64,000 nt of DNA from Pseudisothecium myosuroides (taxonomy: Eukaryota; Streptophyta; Bryopsida; Hypnales; Lembophyllaceae), in contig OX637289.1 in the NCBI GenBank assembly GCA_951799445.1, forward strand, positions 5,299,321 through 5,363,320, written 5' to 3'. Positions 10,913-22,854 of this stretch are shown here, in pieces. Position 1 is the first letter of the stretch; every line of letters starts with the position of its first letter. The notes under the pieces are model-generated. The model saw nothing but the letters and a program-made list of their open reading frames with translations. It was not told where the DNA came from and made no database searches. The position numbers and the translations under genes were made by a program.

Positions 10913-13900
10913 CTTTGTACCAAGACTGCTTCCTCAATAAAGACCCTTATCTCTGCACATCAACACACTTAAAGATCAAAATATGACCTAAAGTACCACA
11001 AAAACTAAACTATTTGCTTTCTCTTTAAATTGCTCTCCTGTGATTCACAACTCTTGTTGTCATATTCTTCGAAGCACAACGTAATACGGAGTACAGGTTT
11101 ATATGCAAGAGGAATTACAAGGGCCCTTCAAATTACACCAAACCTATTTAATCGAACCACCTGAGGCGCCAACTTCTTCACTAAGACAGTTTCCACGAGT
11201 AAAAAGTGTGCTACAGTGTGGCAGGAAATCTAGAATGTCATTTAGAGACGGTCCTACTAAAGAGGATTGCGAGTAACGAAAATGACCCGCAGCAACTACA
11301 TATCAACATCTCAACTTTCAAAAAAATTCAAAAATCAAGAATTTCACTACAGTAACAGCATCTTTCTCCTGTGAGCTCAATGCTCGGAAATCGAACAGTG
11401 GTACTAAATCCCCTTGGGATAGCCCGACTAAGTTACAACCAACGGTGAACGTGAAACCCTTCTTCAATGTTCTAAAAGCTCCAATCCCCCAAAACCAAAG
11501 ATCCCCGAAAATACAAGAAACGCTCAAATAGCAGGAGAAAATCTCTTCACTAAGCATCAAACCAAGATTCAAGAAATCCTAGCGGACATGATAGCTAGAA
11601 TGTCACTTAAAAAGAGAACGTAATAGTAAAGAGGTTCGAGCGTAGATCCCAAGTACATTCTCCCAGAACCAAATCTCGAAAACTTAAGGCTATGGAGTTC
11701 TGAGCCGAGACGATCGGGCACAGATCTACCTTTCATAAAAAATTAAAAAAATTGCAGCAATCCACAGACTAAGCTATCAGACGTACACATCCAGATTCCC
11801 GAGCAAGGAAAGGCTTCCAAAAGCGCAAACCCAAAGCTGCTCGATCGTACACGAGCCCCAGTAGTACCTTCGGCTATGGAGACAAGAATTTGACCTCTAC
11901 CAGCAACACTCACAACAGCTCAGCACTCTTTTATCTACCATCCCACTTCTCAATCTCTCTCACCACTTCCCAACCATTACCCCATCTCAATCCCGCACCA
12001 CAACATTGAAACATTGAAACACTGAATCCCAAACATTGAATCCCAAAAACCAAGAAGCTCGCCACCCACACACATGCAAATGAAATTCTTCATGCACATC
12101 CTCATGGTTTGTGCCACGAGGAGCCTACCTAACGGCGCACCTGCATCCTCGATCCTCGAACAACTGAACCCTCAAGAAGAGATTCGACAAGCTACTACTG
12201 CTAAGGCTTACCACGAAAGCAGGAGGGGTACGTTGGGTTGGGTTCTCCAAATGCTTCCACTGGGGGTGCGCGACTATTGTAAAGCTGCAATTTGCATGAA
12301 TTTTTTTGTGAGAGATGAGGAACACGAAGTTTCTGTACCAAGATTGATGGAAGGAAGGATCCGTGGATGATGACTGATGAGGGGAATGATGCGGATAGGA
12401 TCCGAAGGTGTCAGAGAAAAAGCTCCACTGGCGCAGACTGCGGAAGGTCCGTCCCAGGCTGGTGCCTGGTGGGGCTTTGAGGCTCGTAATAAGGATGTGC
12501 ACCTAAAGAGACACTCTCCTAATTGCAACACCTAAGATTTCAAAACCATACATTATTCAAAACGTTAACCTCTAAGTGGTTTTGGGTGTCTTCAATACAT
12601 TTGTACATTGCCTAAATACGGTATACACAACCTTGCATGTGAATGATTTACTGTCCATTTTATTAAAAAAAATTGGACTGAATACATGCCATGCACCCGG
12701 TCATGGCAGATGTGGACACGAGGGACAGACGTGGTAGAAGCAATACCTATATTTCTCTAGATATACATACTTGAGCATGTTTGGCAGCCTCTCAGTTCAG
12801 CAACGAGTGTCACAATATTTTTCTGGGAACAACAAAAATTCAAGGGTTCTTTTTATCTTAAATTTTGTTGTTCACATACTTGGTCAATACTTCAAGGAAT
12901 TTGGAGAATAAGGGCCATGTATGAATGTAGAGGACACAATGTGGCCCCTAAACCACTTAGGGATTAACCTTCTAACTCGGAAAAATAAAACACCAACCTT
13001 CTACCTCCCCAAAACAAGCTAGTATTCTCTTTGTCAAAAAACTCTCTCTATTTCCTTCAATTGTTGACTTCAGATAGCATTGCAATGGCATTTCCCGTGA
13101 CTTGGTGCATCGGTAGCATTTGAATAATGAGGGCCAATCCAATTTTAGCGGGTGATTGGTGGGGAGCATTAGGTGGTTACGGCACCACCATATCTCACAG
13201 GGCATTAAGTGCCTCGCCACATAAGGTCGGCCATCCATTCCCCATATTTCCTATCTTTCTATATGGGAAAAATTTGCATTTCTTCATACTATTCATGATT
13301 TGTTCCAAAATTGCTATAAAGGATCAACTATAAGTGGTCCAACCTCATTGGTGCCATGGCCAATTGGAGGGCAACTCGTGGCTATGATCTAATAAGGTGG
13401 AAGCACCCATTCCCATCCATATCCCCACTAATGCACTCTAAAAGGTACCTTGAACCTATCCCCATGCCTAATTGTGGTTAGTGGCTGTTGATTTTCTTAG
13501 ATTTATGTGTTGATATCAAGGTAGCTTTACTAGAATGAGGTTTGGAATGCTCTAGCAGGTGTTCTATTTTGAAAATTCACAAGAAATAGATGCCTTTTCC
13601 AAAAATTCTAATTTCTTTTTTTTCAATTGCCAATACCGCAAAAATATTTTCTTCTAGCAAAAGGTGCCTTCAACTATGCTGAATTACTTAAATGCATGGA
13701 AATGGGTGTTCTCACCTTGAGTTACAGAGGCTACGGCTTTGGGGCTTTGGGATTCATGAGTGGATTCTTGCACACAGTTGTGATGAACTGTGTTACTGAT
13801 GATGGTTTCGATGCTTCGGAGGATGCTTCCTGCTGCAGCTGCTGCAACGCAAGCCGCGCAGCATGCGCCCGCCGTCAGCGCCGCGAAAGGAGCGCGCCGT

Positions 13901-14188
13901 GAGCGTGCCCGTGGATGGATGTGGGATGATTTGTCGTGGATGAATGATCTGGATGGTCTCAGTCCGTCCGTCAGTCGTCTCCGACAGGGATTTTTTCATA
14001 TGTTTTTGGGCAGTGTCAAAAGAGTGATCTACGGTGGGTACACCCAAAACCGCCACTTTTTGCTACTGAGCCTATTTACTAGACTGATCAGATTTTCATA
14101 TGTTCTTGACGGCAAGTGAAAGGAGGTTCCAACGCACCAGAGAAAATGTGGCATTTGGATACTATATGCAAAACTTATGCAAAAGTTA
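10913..14188. other. Upstream of FQR and start of repeat field
   Basis: No supported gene. 11930-12050 is a CT/CA-rich stretch with small tandem copies of CATTGAAACATTGAA; it could be a 5' leader. An open frame at 12074-12370 (98 codons) matches nothing I know. 13790-13930 is a GC-rich island in AT-rich DNA. 13970-14128 carries repeat ends that recur at 15160 and, inverted, at 22050-22160. Confidence 0.4.
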
Positions 14189-15130
14189 TTAACCCCTAAA
14201 GGTCCATTGTCCCTTCGGGGGACAAATGCAATTTTAGGCATGTACCTTTTTGCAACCACGTTTGTAATATTTTCTGAAAAATTTAATGGAGGTGGAGAAT
14301 GGGAAGACCTACATGGGGACATAATTTTTTTCACAATCGGTGCCCAGGAACAATACTTATGACCAAATAAGCTCAAAACAGGGGACGGCGGGCAGCCCAG
14401 GCAGCAGAAAAAAATTGAAAAAAATTTGATATATTTTTTTTTAATATTTTTTTTCTCGTATATTATATTTTTGTCTATCTGGAAAGCTTTGATTCATTTC
14501 ATTTAGATTTGTTATGAGAAAGTTATGGACATTCTTGTTTTTCGAGCAGTTAGAGCATCTTCTTGAAAAAAATAACTTGTAGGATTCATTTCTAAATTCT
14601 ATTTTTGCAATTTAAAAAAAAATAAAATTCTCATGGTTTAGTTTACTTGCTAGAACAATCTCACCATTGGGATTAGTGTATTTTAATTCCATCTAAAATA
14701 TATTAATATTTTAGATTTTCCTTCTATCTCGTACCTACTTCTACTTAACAATTTTTTTAGGAATGATAATTAAGTTTTTTTGAATATTTTTTTTCCCCCC
14801 TAGACTCTCAACTCAATTCTCCACTCTAAAGATTTAAAGATCAAAACTCTGTAGTGCAAAAAATTTAAGTTAAGAATGTTCAAAGTCAAAAAATGTAGTC
14901 TCGCAATGTGCTGAAATACTTGTTTTTTCCACTTTAAATGCAGATATCTTGCAATCTGAGTGGTCAAAAATTCTGAAATTTTTTCCACACATTCTCATAC
15001 TAATTAGGTGTAAGATCCTATGGTAAAATGTGCAAAGAAAATATTTTTCAAATTTTTTACTCTTTGCTTTAGAAACGGCAGTTTTGAGTGTTTTTTGGCA
15101 AAAAGAAGGCCTTGGGCTTTTAGGGGTTAA
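14189..15130 (+). mobile_element. piggyBac-like non-autonomous element, copy A
   Basis: Bounded by TTAACCCCTAAAGG and TTTTAGGGGTTAA, i.e. TTAA duplications outside inverted ends starting CCCCTAAA. About 940 bp with no transposase frame. Internal blocks such as GGAAAGCTTTGATTCATTTC and AGAAAGTTATGGACA recur in copies B and C. Confidence 0.75.
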
Positions 15131-16012
15131 GGAACAAAGTTTGGTTCTTCGTTAGTTGTCTCTAATAGGGATTTTTTTCATATGTTTTGGGCAGTACTAA
15201 AAGCAATCTATCTATGTTGAAGTGATGCAGTTGTTTACATCTATATAAATGGATGAAACATGCAAAATGTAGATGAAATTTAATTTATTCATCCAAAATA
15301 ATATACACTCATCCTACAAAAAATATTATTGTCCTTAGCATATGTAGAAAATCAATGTTTTTATCCATTGGAAGTAGGAGAATATATTGTCTAATATTCC
15401 CTTAGAAAAATCATAGTGCTTTTGAGCACAACATTGCATAATAAAAACCCTTTGGTCTATGATAAAGAACTTTGTTTGGCTTTTGTGGTTCAAATCAAGC
15501 TTCCTTAGTGAAATGCTTGTGCAGACAAAAAAAGGCTTGATGAGTGACTTTCGGAGAATCTATAGTAGCTAAGAATTTTTGGTTGACTACTTTGAAAGGA
15601 TACTACCTACCTTGATGATAGGTATCGTCCTTCTGAGATAAACTAAACAAGCCAATTTTGGAGGGTGGGGTGTAGAGGAACACGCCTCCTTAAATGCATG
15701 CATGTTAAAGAAGAAATGGATAGAATGATTGAAAAGTGTTTGTTCATCTATGGAATCGCCTCATGTAAGCAATTTTCATCCATTGCAAGTATTCAATGCC
15801 TAATATTTTCGAGAAGTGTATGTTATATTCTATATGTGTATGTTATACTTTAGAATATCATGGAGAAATACAATTCACTAATACCTCCATTTCAAAAAAA
15901 GACTTGTGTTTCCTTTGTAAAACACAAGAGAAACTTGGATCTTTTTCAGAGACAGAGGAAATATGTATTTCAATAATTTAAAAAACAAAAGACTATGGTT
16001 ATAGGCTAAAAG

Positions 16013-17694
16013 TTAATCCCTTAAAGACTTGGGGATATTCCAAATTTCTAAAATTGTGAAGATGTGTTATAAAATTCAACTTAAAAAAATACTTTCATTA
16101 TGACTATCAAACAATAGTTGTAAAATATGATCCATAGATCATATCCATATAGTAAGATCAACTGATACACAAATCATTCAACATTTTTCAATAAAATTTG
16201 AATCCAAAAATTGAAAATTCTTTGCAAAATCTATTGAATACAAAATGCTTGTAAATTTTACAATAAAATTCTTCTTTTAAGTTCAAAATGTTAAGTTCTA
16301 GTTACATTGATTTTTGAAGATTTAACTTTTTTTTTATTCAAGTCATTTTTGAAGGGCCATTTTTTTGTCCTTAAAAAGTTATTTTTTGAGGTCAACCTAC
16401 CAATACCCTTTGAATTATAGAATATTTGCAAAGCAAACATTTTAGAATTTATTCTATACAAATGTAAAAGAACCAACACACAAATCTTCAAAAAATTGAT
16501 TATAGATTAAAAAAAACATTTCTTAAGATGTATTTGCATTCATCCATTTTTCAAAATTTGAATGTCTGGTTCTCAATCCGTTAAAAAAATTTCAAAATTG
16601 TGAAAATGTACTATAAAATCTAGTTTAAAATAATAATTTAATAATGACTCTAAATTTTTTTTATAAAATATGATCCACAAATCATATCCATACGGTTGAA
16701 TCAAGTAGTATACAAACAATATATATATTTTTTAAATTGAAGGCATAAATTGGAAATTCCTTCTAAAATTGATTGTAGATTGAATATTTGTGATTTTCAC
16801 AAGAATTTTTTTCCTCTAAGTTTAAAATACTAAATTCTAATTATAGTAATTTTTGATGATTTATTTTATTAATTTTCCAAATTCATTTTTGAAGGGCCTT
16901 TTTTGAATTGAAAAAATTACTCCCTTTGTCCCACTAAAAACCTCCAAATCAAGCACAATTCTTGTCCCACTATAAAGCTCCGTTTTATAATTTCAACCGT
17001 TGAGTAAGCATTGGCCGTGTCAAATGACCTCATGGGGGCAAGTCAAGAGATAAAGGAATATTTTTCTCCCAAAAAATTTGGCCTTGCTCACATGAGGCAC
17101 CTTGTACTTGTTGTGCTCCCTAAGACAATAATGTTGATGATGGGTTTGGTGACCACTTCGGCACTATAAAAATTTGTTCATGAAGTGGGCCAGGTTTCTT
17201 TCTTGCGGATATTTAGGTTGGAATTGATGTTCTTAGAATCCCATTGTTGCTTAAATCATCAAGAATGACGGAGCTGGCGGCATTTACAAATTATGTTTAA
17301 ATATGATACTTTCCGCATGGGTTTTAGGTGCCTAAACGATGGCGCCTAAGCTAGAGATTTTGCATAAATCTAAGGGATGGGTTGCTGATTTTTGGATGCA
17401 TATAGCATTGCACAAAGACTAAAAATATAATTAATTCCTCGTGGGGAAGCTTTTTGGAGGGTTTTAGTGGGACAAAGGGAATAATTTTTCAGGCCAAACT
17501 ACCAATATCCTTTGAATTATAGAATATTTGCAAATAAAAGTCTTCAAAACCTATATCATTCAAACCAATACAAGAATCTTCAAAAAAATCAATAGATTAA
17601 AAGACGCCAATTTTTTTAAGCTTAGAATGTATTTGCATTCATCTGTTGTTCAAACTTTGAATGTCTGGTCTGAAGGAGTTAATTAAGGGGTTAA
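16013..17694 (+). mobile_element. TTAA-flanked element containing a 543-bp duplication
   Basis: Ends TTAATCCCTTAAAG and TTAAGGGGTTAA. Inside, about 16040-16580 and 16585-17670 are diverged tandem copies (period near 543 bp, e.g. AAAATATGATCCA at both 16122 and 16665). The second copy is interrupted by the Stowaway-like element. Confidence 0.55.
16920..17481. mobile_element. Stowaway-like (Tc1/mariner) MITE, 562 bp
   Basis: Inverted ends CTCCCTTTGTCCCACTAAAA and TTTTAGTGGGACAAAGGGAA are flanked on both sides by TA, the mariner target. The flanking repeat is continuous when the element is removed. No transposase frame. Confidence 0.82.
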
Positions 17695-18228
17695 GATTGA
17701 AATAAGTATTCAATTTCAAGAATTTTTCAAATTTTCAAGTTGAAGTAGAAACTATAGAGAAAAAATTTGCACTTTTTTCCATCTCCTACACGTGCAAAAT
17801 ATAATCCGAAGGCCATTATTTCGTCTCCTAGACACATTAGGACATTTTAGACTTGAAAGATGACCTCTCCCGAGTAGGACCATACATTGCAAGGACATAG
17901 CTTCATGTGGCGGAGCTACTTGTGTCAATAGGGGGAGTCACCAAAGATTATTTTGAGCAAATTTTTGCTAAAACGAGATGCAAAACTTTTTATAGGGAGT
18001 ATTTGGCAAGCTATTATTCCTTGAAAGTGGATGAAATTGCTAAATTGCTATCAAATCTTGAAATGGTATCGCTCTATTTTGGATGAATGTACACTCTTTT
18101 GGATGAATAAATGTTTTTTCATCCATATATTGCAAGCTTCATCCATTTTCATGAATGTAAATAGCTTCATCACTCCAATAAAAATCGCTTTCTGTATTGC
18201 CCAAAATAAACGCAACCCCTCCTAGGAA

Positions 18229-18865
18229 TTACAATGGGGAGCCTGAGTTGAGCCAATTTATTGAATTTTTGTACTCACCATTTTCAACGGAGAAGAAAGT
18301 TTAGTAAGTTTATTGAACCTCTTGCTACATAGAGTTCAACAAATGGTTGCCCCAAGTTCATTAAACTAGTGAAGCTTCCATTGTTGTGGCTCTCCATGGA
18401 ATACTATACCTAAAATTGCACGAATAAGCTTTGTGGCATAACCAATATGCTCTAGAAAATAAACAACAACTTTTGCACATTGGTCAAGGACTGTGAATCA
18501 AAATGCAAGTGGTTCTATAATTTTTGGATGCATTGTGAATTAGTAATAAAATTTTGAAGATGCAAGGTATAGGGTGCTAAAAGTGTCATGTAGGTGATGC
18601 CAAAATCCATTTGATGCATATGAAAAAATGACACTAGTAGTATCAAAACATGTCATAATAGTGAAGAAGTTAAATTAAGAGAAAGTGTATCCAAAATCGA
18701 CCACTTGTAAGGTTGCCACCTCCACATTATTATAAATAGAATTGCACACTACTCAAAATGGGCCCCAACTCCACCTTGCACTTGTCCTTGTAATGTGCAC
18801 CATTTTGGATAACCTCGATCCCTATTCATTTTCCCTTCAAAAATAGGGATCGATTCTAAGGAGTG
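18229..18865. other. Repeat DNA left of the 1-kb hairpin
   Basis: No gene. Around 18398 the sequence ACTATACCTAAAATTGCAC resembles the left end of the element at 25527, and the matching right end is at about 19881-19896. The hairpin therefore seems to lie inside a larger copy of that family. Confidence 0.35.
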
Positions 18866-19871
18866 CATCACAAAGTTGGAACCCTACGAAATGTCAATGA
18901 TTATTATGTGGTTACTATTGTTTCATGGATGCGCACGTTAATTTACAATTTTATCGCATTGTTACAATGCCCACAATTTTGCACAAGTGTAAAAATCCTA
19001 CAAAAATCCTACAACCCGCCATGTGGCAACCACCACAAATAGTGATGTCACCAAGGTTTGAACCGTGGACCTCCAAGTTGAGGCCCAAGGTCCTTAATAA
19101 TCCAATGCACCACCAACTCACACATGTGTCCAAAGTAGGAGTTGGAAGTGATTTACCAAGTTTTTGCAATTTTTTTCCAAGTGCTTTGTAAAATCAGCAG
19201 ACTTCAGACCTCATTTAGGCATAGTAAATCAATTTTTTTTTAAAAACTTTGAACTAAGAAAAGTTGTAAAATTAAATTAAATTTCACCTCCAAAAATCCG
19301 TTTGTGATTCAGAGATTTTTATAAAAAGTTATGGACAAAATTCAGAGACAGATTTGTAAATGTAAAAGAATTGTCCATTCCGACCTGTCTCTGAATTTTG
19401 TCCATAACTTTTTATATAAATCTCTGAATCACAAACGGATTTTTGGAGGTGAAATTTAATTTAATTTTACAACTTTTCTTAGTTCAAAGTTTTTTGAAAA
19501 AAATTGATTTACTATGCCTAAATGAGGTCTGAAGTCTGCTGATTTTACAAAGCACTTGGAAAAAAATTGCAAAAACTTGGTAAATCACTTCCAACTCCTA
19601 CTTTGGACACATGTGTGAGTTGGTGGTGCATTGGATTATTAAGGACCTTGGGCCTCAACTTGGAGGTCCACGGTTCAAACCTTGGTGGCATCACTATTTG
19701 TGGTGGTTGCCACATGGCGGGTTGTAGGATTTTTGTAGGATTTTTACACTTGTGCAAAAATTGTGGGCATTGTAACAATGCGATAAAATTGTAAATTAAC
19801 GTGTGCATCCATGAAACAATAGTAACTACACAATAATCATTGACATTTCGTAGGGTTCCAACTTTGTGATG
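18866..19871. repeat. 1-kb near-perfect inverted repeat
   Basis: Left arm 18866-19351 and right arm 19385-19871 are reverse complements with only scattered differences, around a 33-bp spacer. Transcripts across it would form a hairpin with about 485 bp of stem. Apparent open frames of 87-88 codons on opposite strands are the same sequence read from the two arms. Confidence 0.92.
19620..19750 (+). mobile_element. tRNA-derived SINE-like head in the right arm
   Basis: An A-box-like TGGTGCATTGG (19624-19634) and a B-box GGTTCAAACC (19672-19681) are spaced as in a pol III internal promoter. A tail with repeated TAGGATTTTT follows. The mirrored copy on the minus strand has its B-box at 19054-19063 and A-box at 19102-19112. 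Confidence 0.5.
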
Positions 19872-19895
19872 TGGTCCATTTTAAGTGTAGTTACC

Positions 19896-20288
19896 TTAAT
19901 TCATAAACACCACGGCGGACGTTTGGCATTCGATGGATGAAAAAGTATCCTTCTAGTACTAGGACAAAAGTGCAACTATTCATCCTCGGAATTTTGTTGT
20001 GAAAAGGGGAGGTCTTCTACTATAGTTTGACTTCCAATCAAGTTTTTTCTTTTGCACTATAGCAGTACACCATGCAGTAAATGGAAAATGGTCCCTCCAA
20101 ATTTAGTCCATTATCACTGTGTCACAACACTACAGTTTGACACCAAGGTGCCAGAAGAAATAAAATAAAATAAAATAAAAATTGCTTTTAATGAGTGCTT
20201 TTCCATTTTTTTTTAAGCCAATGATTCCCATGGTATTCAAAGGGATGATTTCAGCGGCCACCAGTCCCGCCATCCTTTTAAGGGTTAA
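19896..20288 (+). mobile_element. TTAA-flanked MITE family 2, copy 1 (with insertion)
   Basis: Shares ACGTTTGGCAT, GTGCAACTATTCATCCTCGG and TTTGACTTCCAAT with the copies at 20285, 22627 and 37214. It is longer than the others because about 150 bp, including a (AAAAT)n run, lies inside. Its right TTAA is also the left TTAA of copy 2. Confidence 0.65.
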
Positions 20289-20517
20289 CCCAGTAAGGAC
20301 GCCGTGGACCATAAGTGTCCGATGAATGACAAGGGATTCTCCAATGTAGGACAGAATTACAACTATTCATCCTTGGAATTTTTTGTGGAAAGTGGAAAAC
20401 ATCTACAATAGCTTGACTTCCAATGAGTACTTTTGGATTTTTTTTATTCCAATGACTGTCACGGTTATACAATGCATCGGATTTCCAGGGTCACCCCCTG
20501 CGTCCTTACAGGGTTAA
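20285..20517 (+). mobile_element. TTAA-flanked MITE family 2, copy 2
   Basis: 233 bp from TTAACCCAGTAAGGACG to CGTCCTTACAGGGTTAA, with good inverted ends CCC(A/T)GTAAGGACG. Internal order as in the other family 2 copies. Confidence 0.75.
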
Positions 20518-21000
20518 GTTGCTATTGCAGCAACATTGACCGTTGAGAGTTGTACAGACTTCTTGCGTTTGGTCGTTTTCATCCAATTCTCATTCATCCA
20601 TCTTTCCCTGCTATCCGTTCCCATCTTGTTTGCTATTCCGCTGTCCAAGTGTCAGTCCAGTTTTGTTTCCATGCATTTGGGACTTTGATTTTAGACTTTT
20701 GGGTCAGTCATGTTCAGTTATTTGACCACTGTTGTTGCTTTTGTTTTTGTTTCTTTTATGTGAATTTTTGGTCTTATATTTTTGTTATTTTTGTTTTTGT
20801 TGAACAAAATGGTTTTTATTTATGTTTTTTTTCCCTCAACTTCATTATAAAAAAAAGGTCTCCAGTTGATGTGGCTTGTGAGCTCATTTCTGTCGGAGAT
20901 GGGATGCTGATGCTCTATCACTGATTGAGTTGTGTCAGTGCGGCTGGGCAGAGGGGAAGCCCCGGACTACAAGGTGGTGGGCACCACTCAAGGGTGTTTT
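20518..21000. other. Intergenic, T-rich
   Basis: Pyrimidine-rich on the plus strand, with a hydrophobic low-complexity open frame (20550-20924) that I do not take as a gene. 20995-21020 is a T/G homopolymer tract. Confidence 0.4.
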
Positions 21001-21004
21001 TTTT

Positions 21005-21290
21005 GGGGGGGGGGGCTCTCTAGTGCCAGATTGCACCAGAAAAAAAAAATCTGGCTTAAAAATGGTAAAAAATCGTGAAGTGTTTTGTCAGAAAACTTCA
21101 CATTAAAAAACTGAACTTGGATGAAATTTCCAAATTCAATGGATGAAACTAGAATTATAAACCTGTGATATGTGCTAATGATATTTTCTATCCAATATGT
21201 GGATGAATGTTGAAATTTAGAGCATTACTATAACATTTTATATTGCCACTTTGGCACTTTATAAAAAATGAAAAAAAAGCCCTAGTGGGC
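21005..21290 (+). repeat. Repeat family 3, copy 1
   Basis: Begins with GTGCCAGATTGCACCAG and ends with CACTATGGCACTT-like sequence, a T-tract at the left and an AAAAAAAGCCCT tract at the right. 26130-26395 is a collinear copy including AAGTGGATGAATGTTG-like and ACTATAACATTTTATAT blocks. Confidence 0.6.
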
Positions 21291-21377
21291 ACACCCAAAA
21301 TCGAAAGCAGCCTAAAACCGCCATCATCACCCTGTGTACATCATATATGTATGTAGAAGAAACAAATGTAGAACATT

Positions 21378-21618
21378 TACATTAAATAGTGAAATTAGGT
21401 TGCCTTATCCAAAGAACCTAGTACCTCATGACTCATTGCTTGTCTACATGGACTGAGGTGCATGAGACTATTTAAACCCGGGCCAAGAACCAGTGCACCA
21501 ACCCATGCAACATATATGATTCTTGCATTAGTGCATCCTTCTACAGAAACAATACGTATTTATAAAGTGTAGAATGTTCAGAAATTAGTGAAGGGCAATC
21601 TAATTTTACTATTTTGTA
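21378..21618. mobile_element. MITE family 4, copy 1
   Basis: Inverted ends AAATAGTGAAATTAGGTTGCC (left, shown in part) and GGCAATCTAATTTTACTATTT (right, in part) enclose about 200 bp. The same ends occur at 23792-23898. Confidence 0.55.
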
Positions 21619-21619
21619 A

Positions 21620-22626
21620 AGAGTAATGTGCCATTTACTACACAAATCCAAAATCGGACAACAACCGTTCCAATTACCAAACAATAACCACACAATGATT
21701 CAACTCTACCAATTTCAATTGTGACGGGAACAAAATTGTGTATCATCGCCCAATGACTGCATATAGTGCAGTGAAGGGTTGCGAGGAATTTTTAATTAGA
21801 GTTCAGCTTCATTGCCTTTAAATTGCAATAAAATTTGTAGGAAGAAATCTTATTTGCATTTTGTTTTTTGTAGATGAATCTTAACGTGACATTTAATAAT
21901 CATGCCAAATTTCAAAACACGCAAGTCTCTATATTTATATGGAGAAGGATTTGGATTTTGTCTATATAGTGATTGGCAAGTTTAATGGCTACCAAAAAAA
22001 ACTTTGACCCTTTGTAATTTTTGCATATAGTATTCAAATGTCATGTTGTTTGGTAGGTTGGAACCTCCTTTCATTTGCCAACAAGGAAAAAATATGAAAA
22101 TTTGATCAATCTCATAATAGCAACTAGGCATAGTAGCAAAAAGTGGCAGTTTGGGGTTTATACACCTTGAGGTAAGCTAACCTCATTTGAAACAACATTT
22201 GAGCATGTTATTTTGTAATCAATTGTTTCAGTTCTTGGATCTTGCAACATTTGAAAGATAATCTCAAACAAACTTTCCTATGCTAGCAAAGACGACAAAC
22301 ATCCAAGATATTTTCCGGAGTTGGTAATGCCTTTGACAACACTAGTGATCCAATGATGGTTATTCACTTCTAAGCCATTGAGAAATAAATGAAGGAGTAG
22401 GATTGTCTTGTTATCGTATTTTTATTGTGATGAAGAAGTCATCTTTTCTTGTCTTAATTCATATGTCTATGCAACCAATGAAGTCTAATTGGTGAATTCT
22501 CTTTAAAAAAAACATCTAGCGATGTTACAATTGTTTTTTTCAAGCCATATTTCATTGGTAAAAATTTGCCTTTATGAAAAAAAAATTTATTATTATTATA
22601 ATATATATATGCACGTATAATATTGT
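21620..22626. other. Intergenic repeat DNA
   Basis: No gene. 22050-22160 is a diverged inverted copy of 14033-14128 (shared GCCACTTTTTGCTACT and GAAAGGAGGTTCCAAC when reversed). Confidence 0.4.
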
Positions 22627-22854
22627 TTAACCCTTAAATATCAAAGTGGACGTTTTGCAGTCGATGAATGACAAGAGGATCTCCTGTGTAGGATAGAAGT
22701 GCAACTATTCATCCTCGGAATTGTGTCAAAAGGAAAGATCATGAATAATAGTTTGACTTGCGTTGAGCACTTTTGTTTTTTCCGAATAAGATGATGTCAT
22801 CCGATGCCAAAAGGGATGATTTCCACAATCACTAGCCCGACATTCAAGGATTAA
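22627..22854 (+). mobile_element. TTAA-flanked MITE family 2, copy 3
   Basis: Runs from TTAACCCTTAAATAT to TTCAAGGATTAA, 228 bp, with the family core GTGCAACTATTCATCCTCGG. Confidence 0.7.

Larger units (their letters stand above)
15160..18228. mobile_element. Element with long inverted ends and nested insertions
   Basis: The left arm (about 15160-15320) and the reverse complement of the right arm (about 18060-18228) share the order GGGCA(G/A)TAC, AAAGC(A/G)AT, TTTACAT(C/T), then ATGGATGAA, about 150 bp each. No transposase frame is seen. A TTAA-flanked element (16013-17694) lies inside. Confidence 0.5.

Noticed and set aside
12074..12370. Possible small gene of 98 codons
   Set aside because: Start context and CT-rich leader are suggestive, but there is no recognisable domain and no supporting exon.
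19624..19681. tRNA gene
   Set aside because: A and B boxes are present but no cloverleaf or acceptor stem can be drawn; better read as a SINE head.
18925..19808. Two nearly identical 87-88 residue proteins on opposite strands
   Set aside because: They are the two arms of one inverted repeat, with SINE-like sequence rather than coding signal.
20550..20924. Hydrophobic 124-codon frame that could be a membrane protein
   Set aside because: T-rich low-complexity DNA gives Phe, Val and Leu runs by composition; no motif or splice context.
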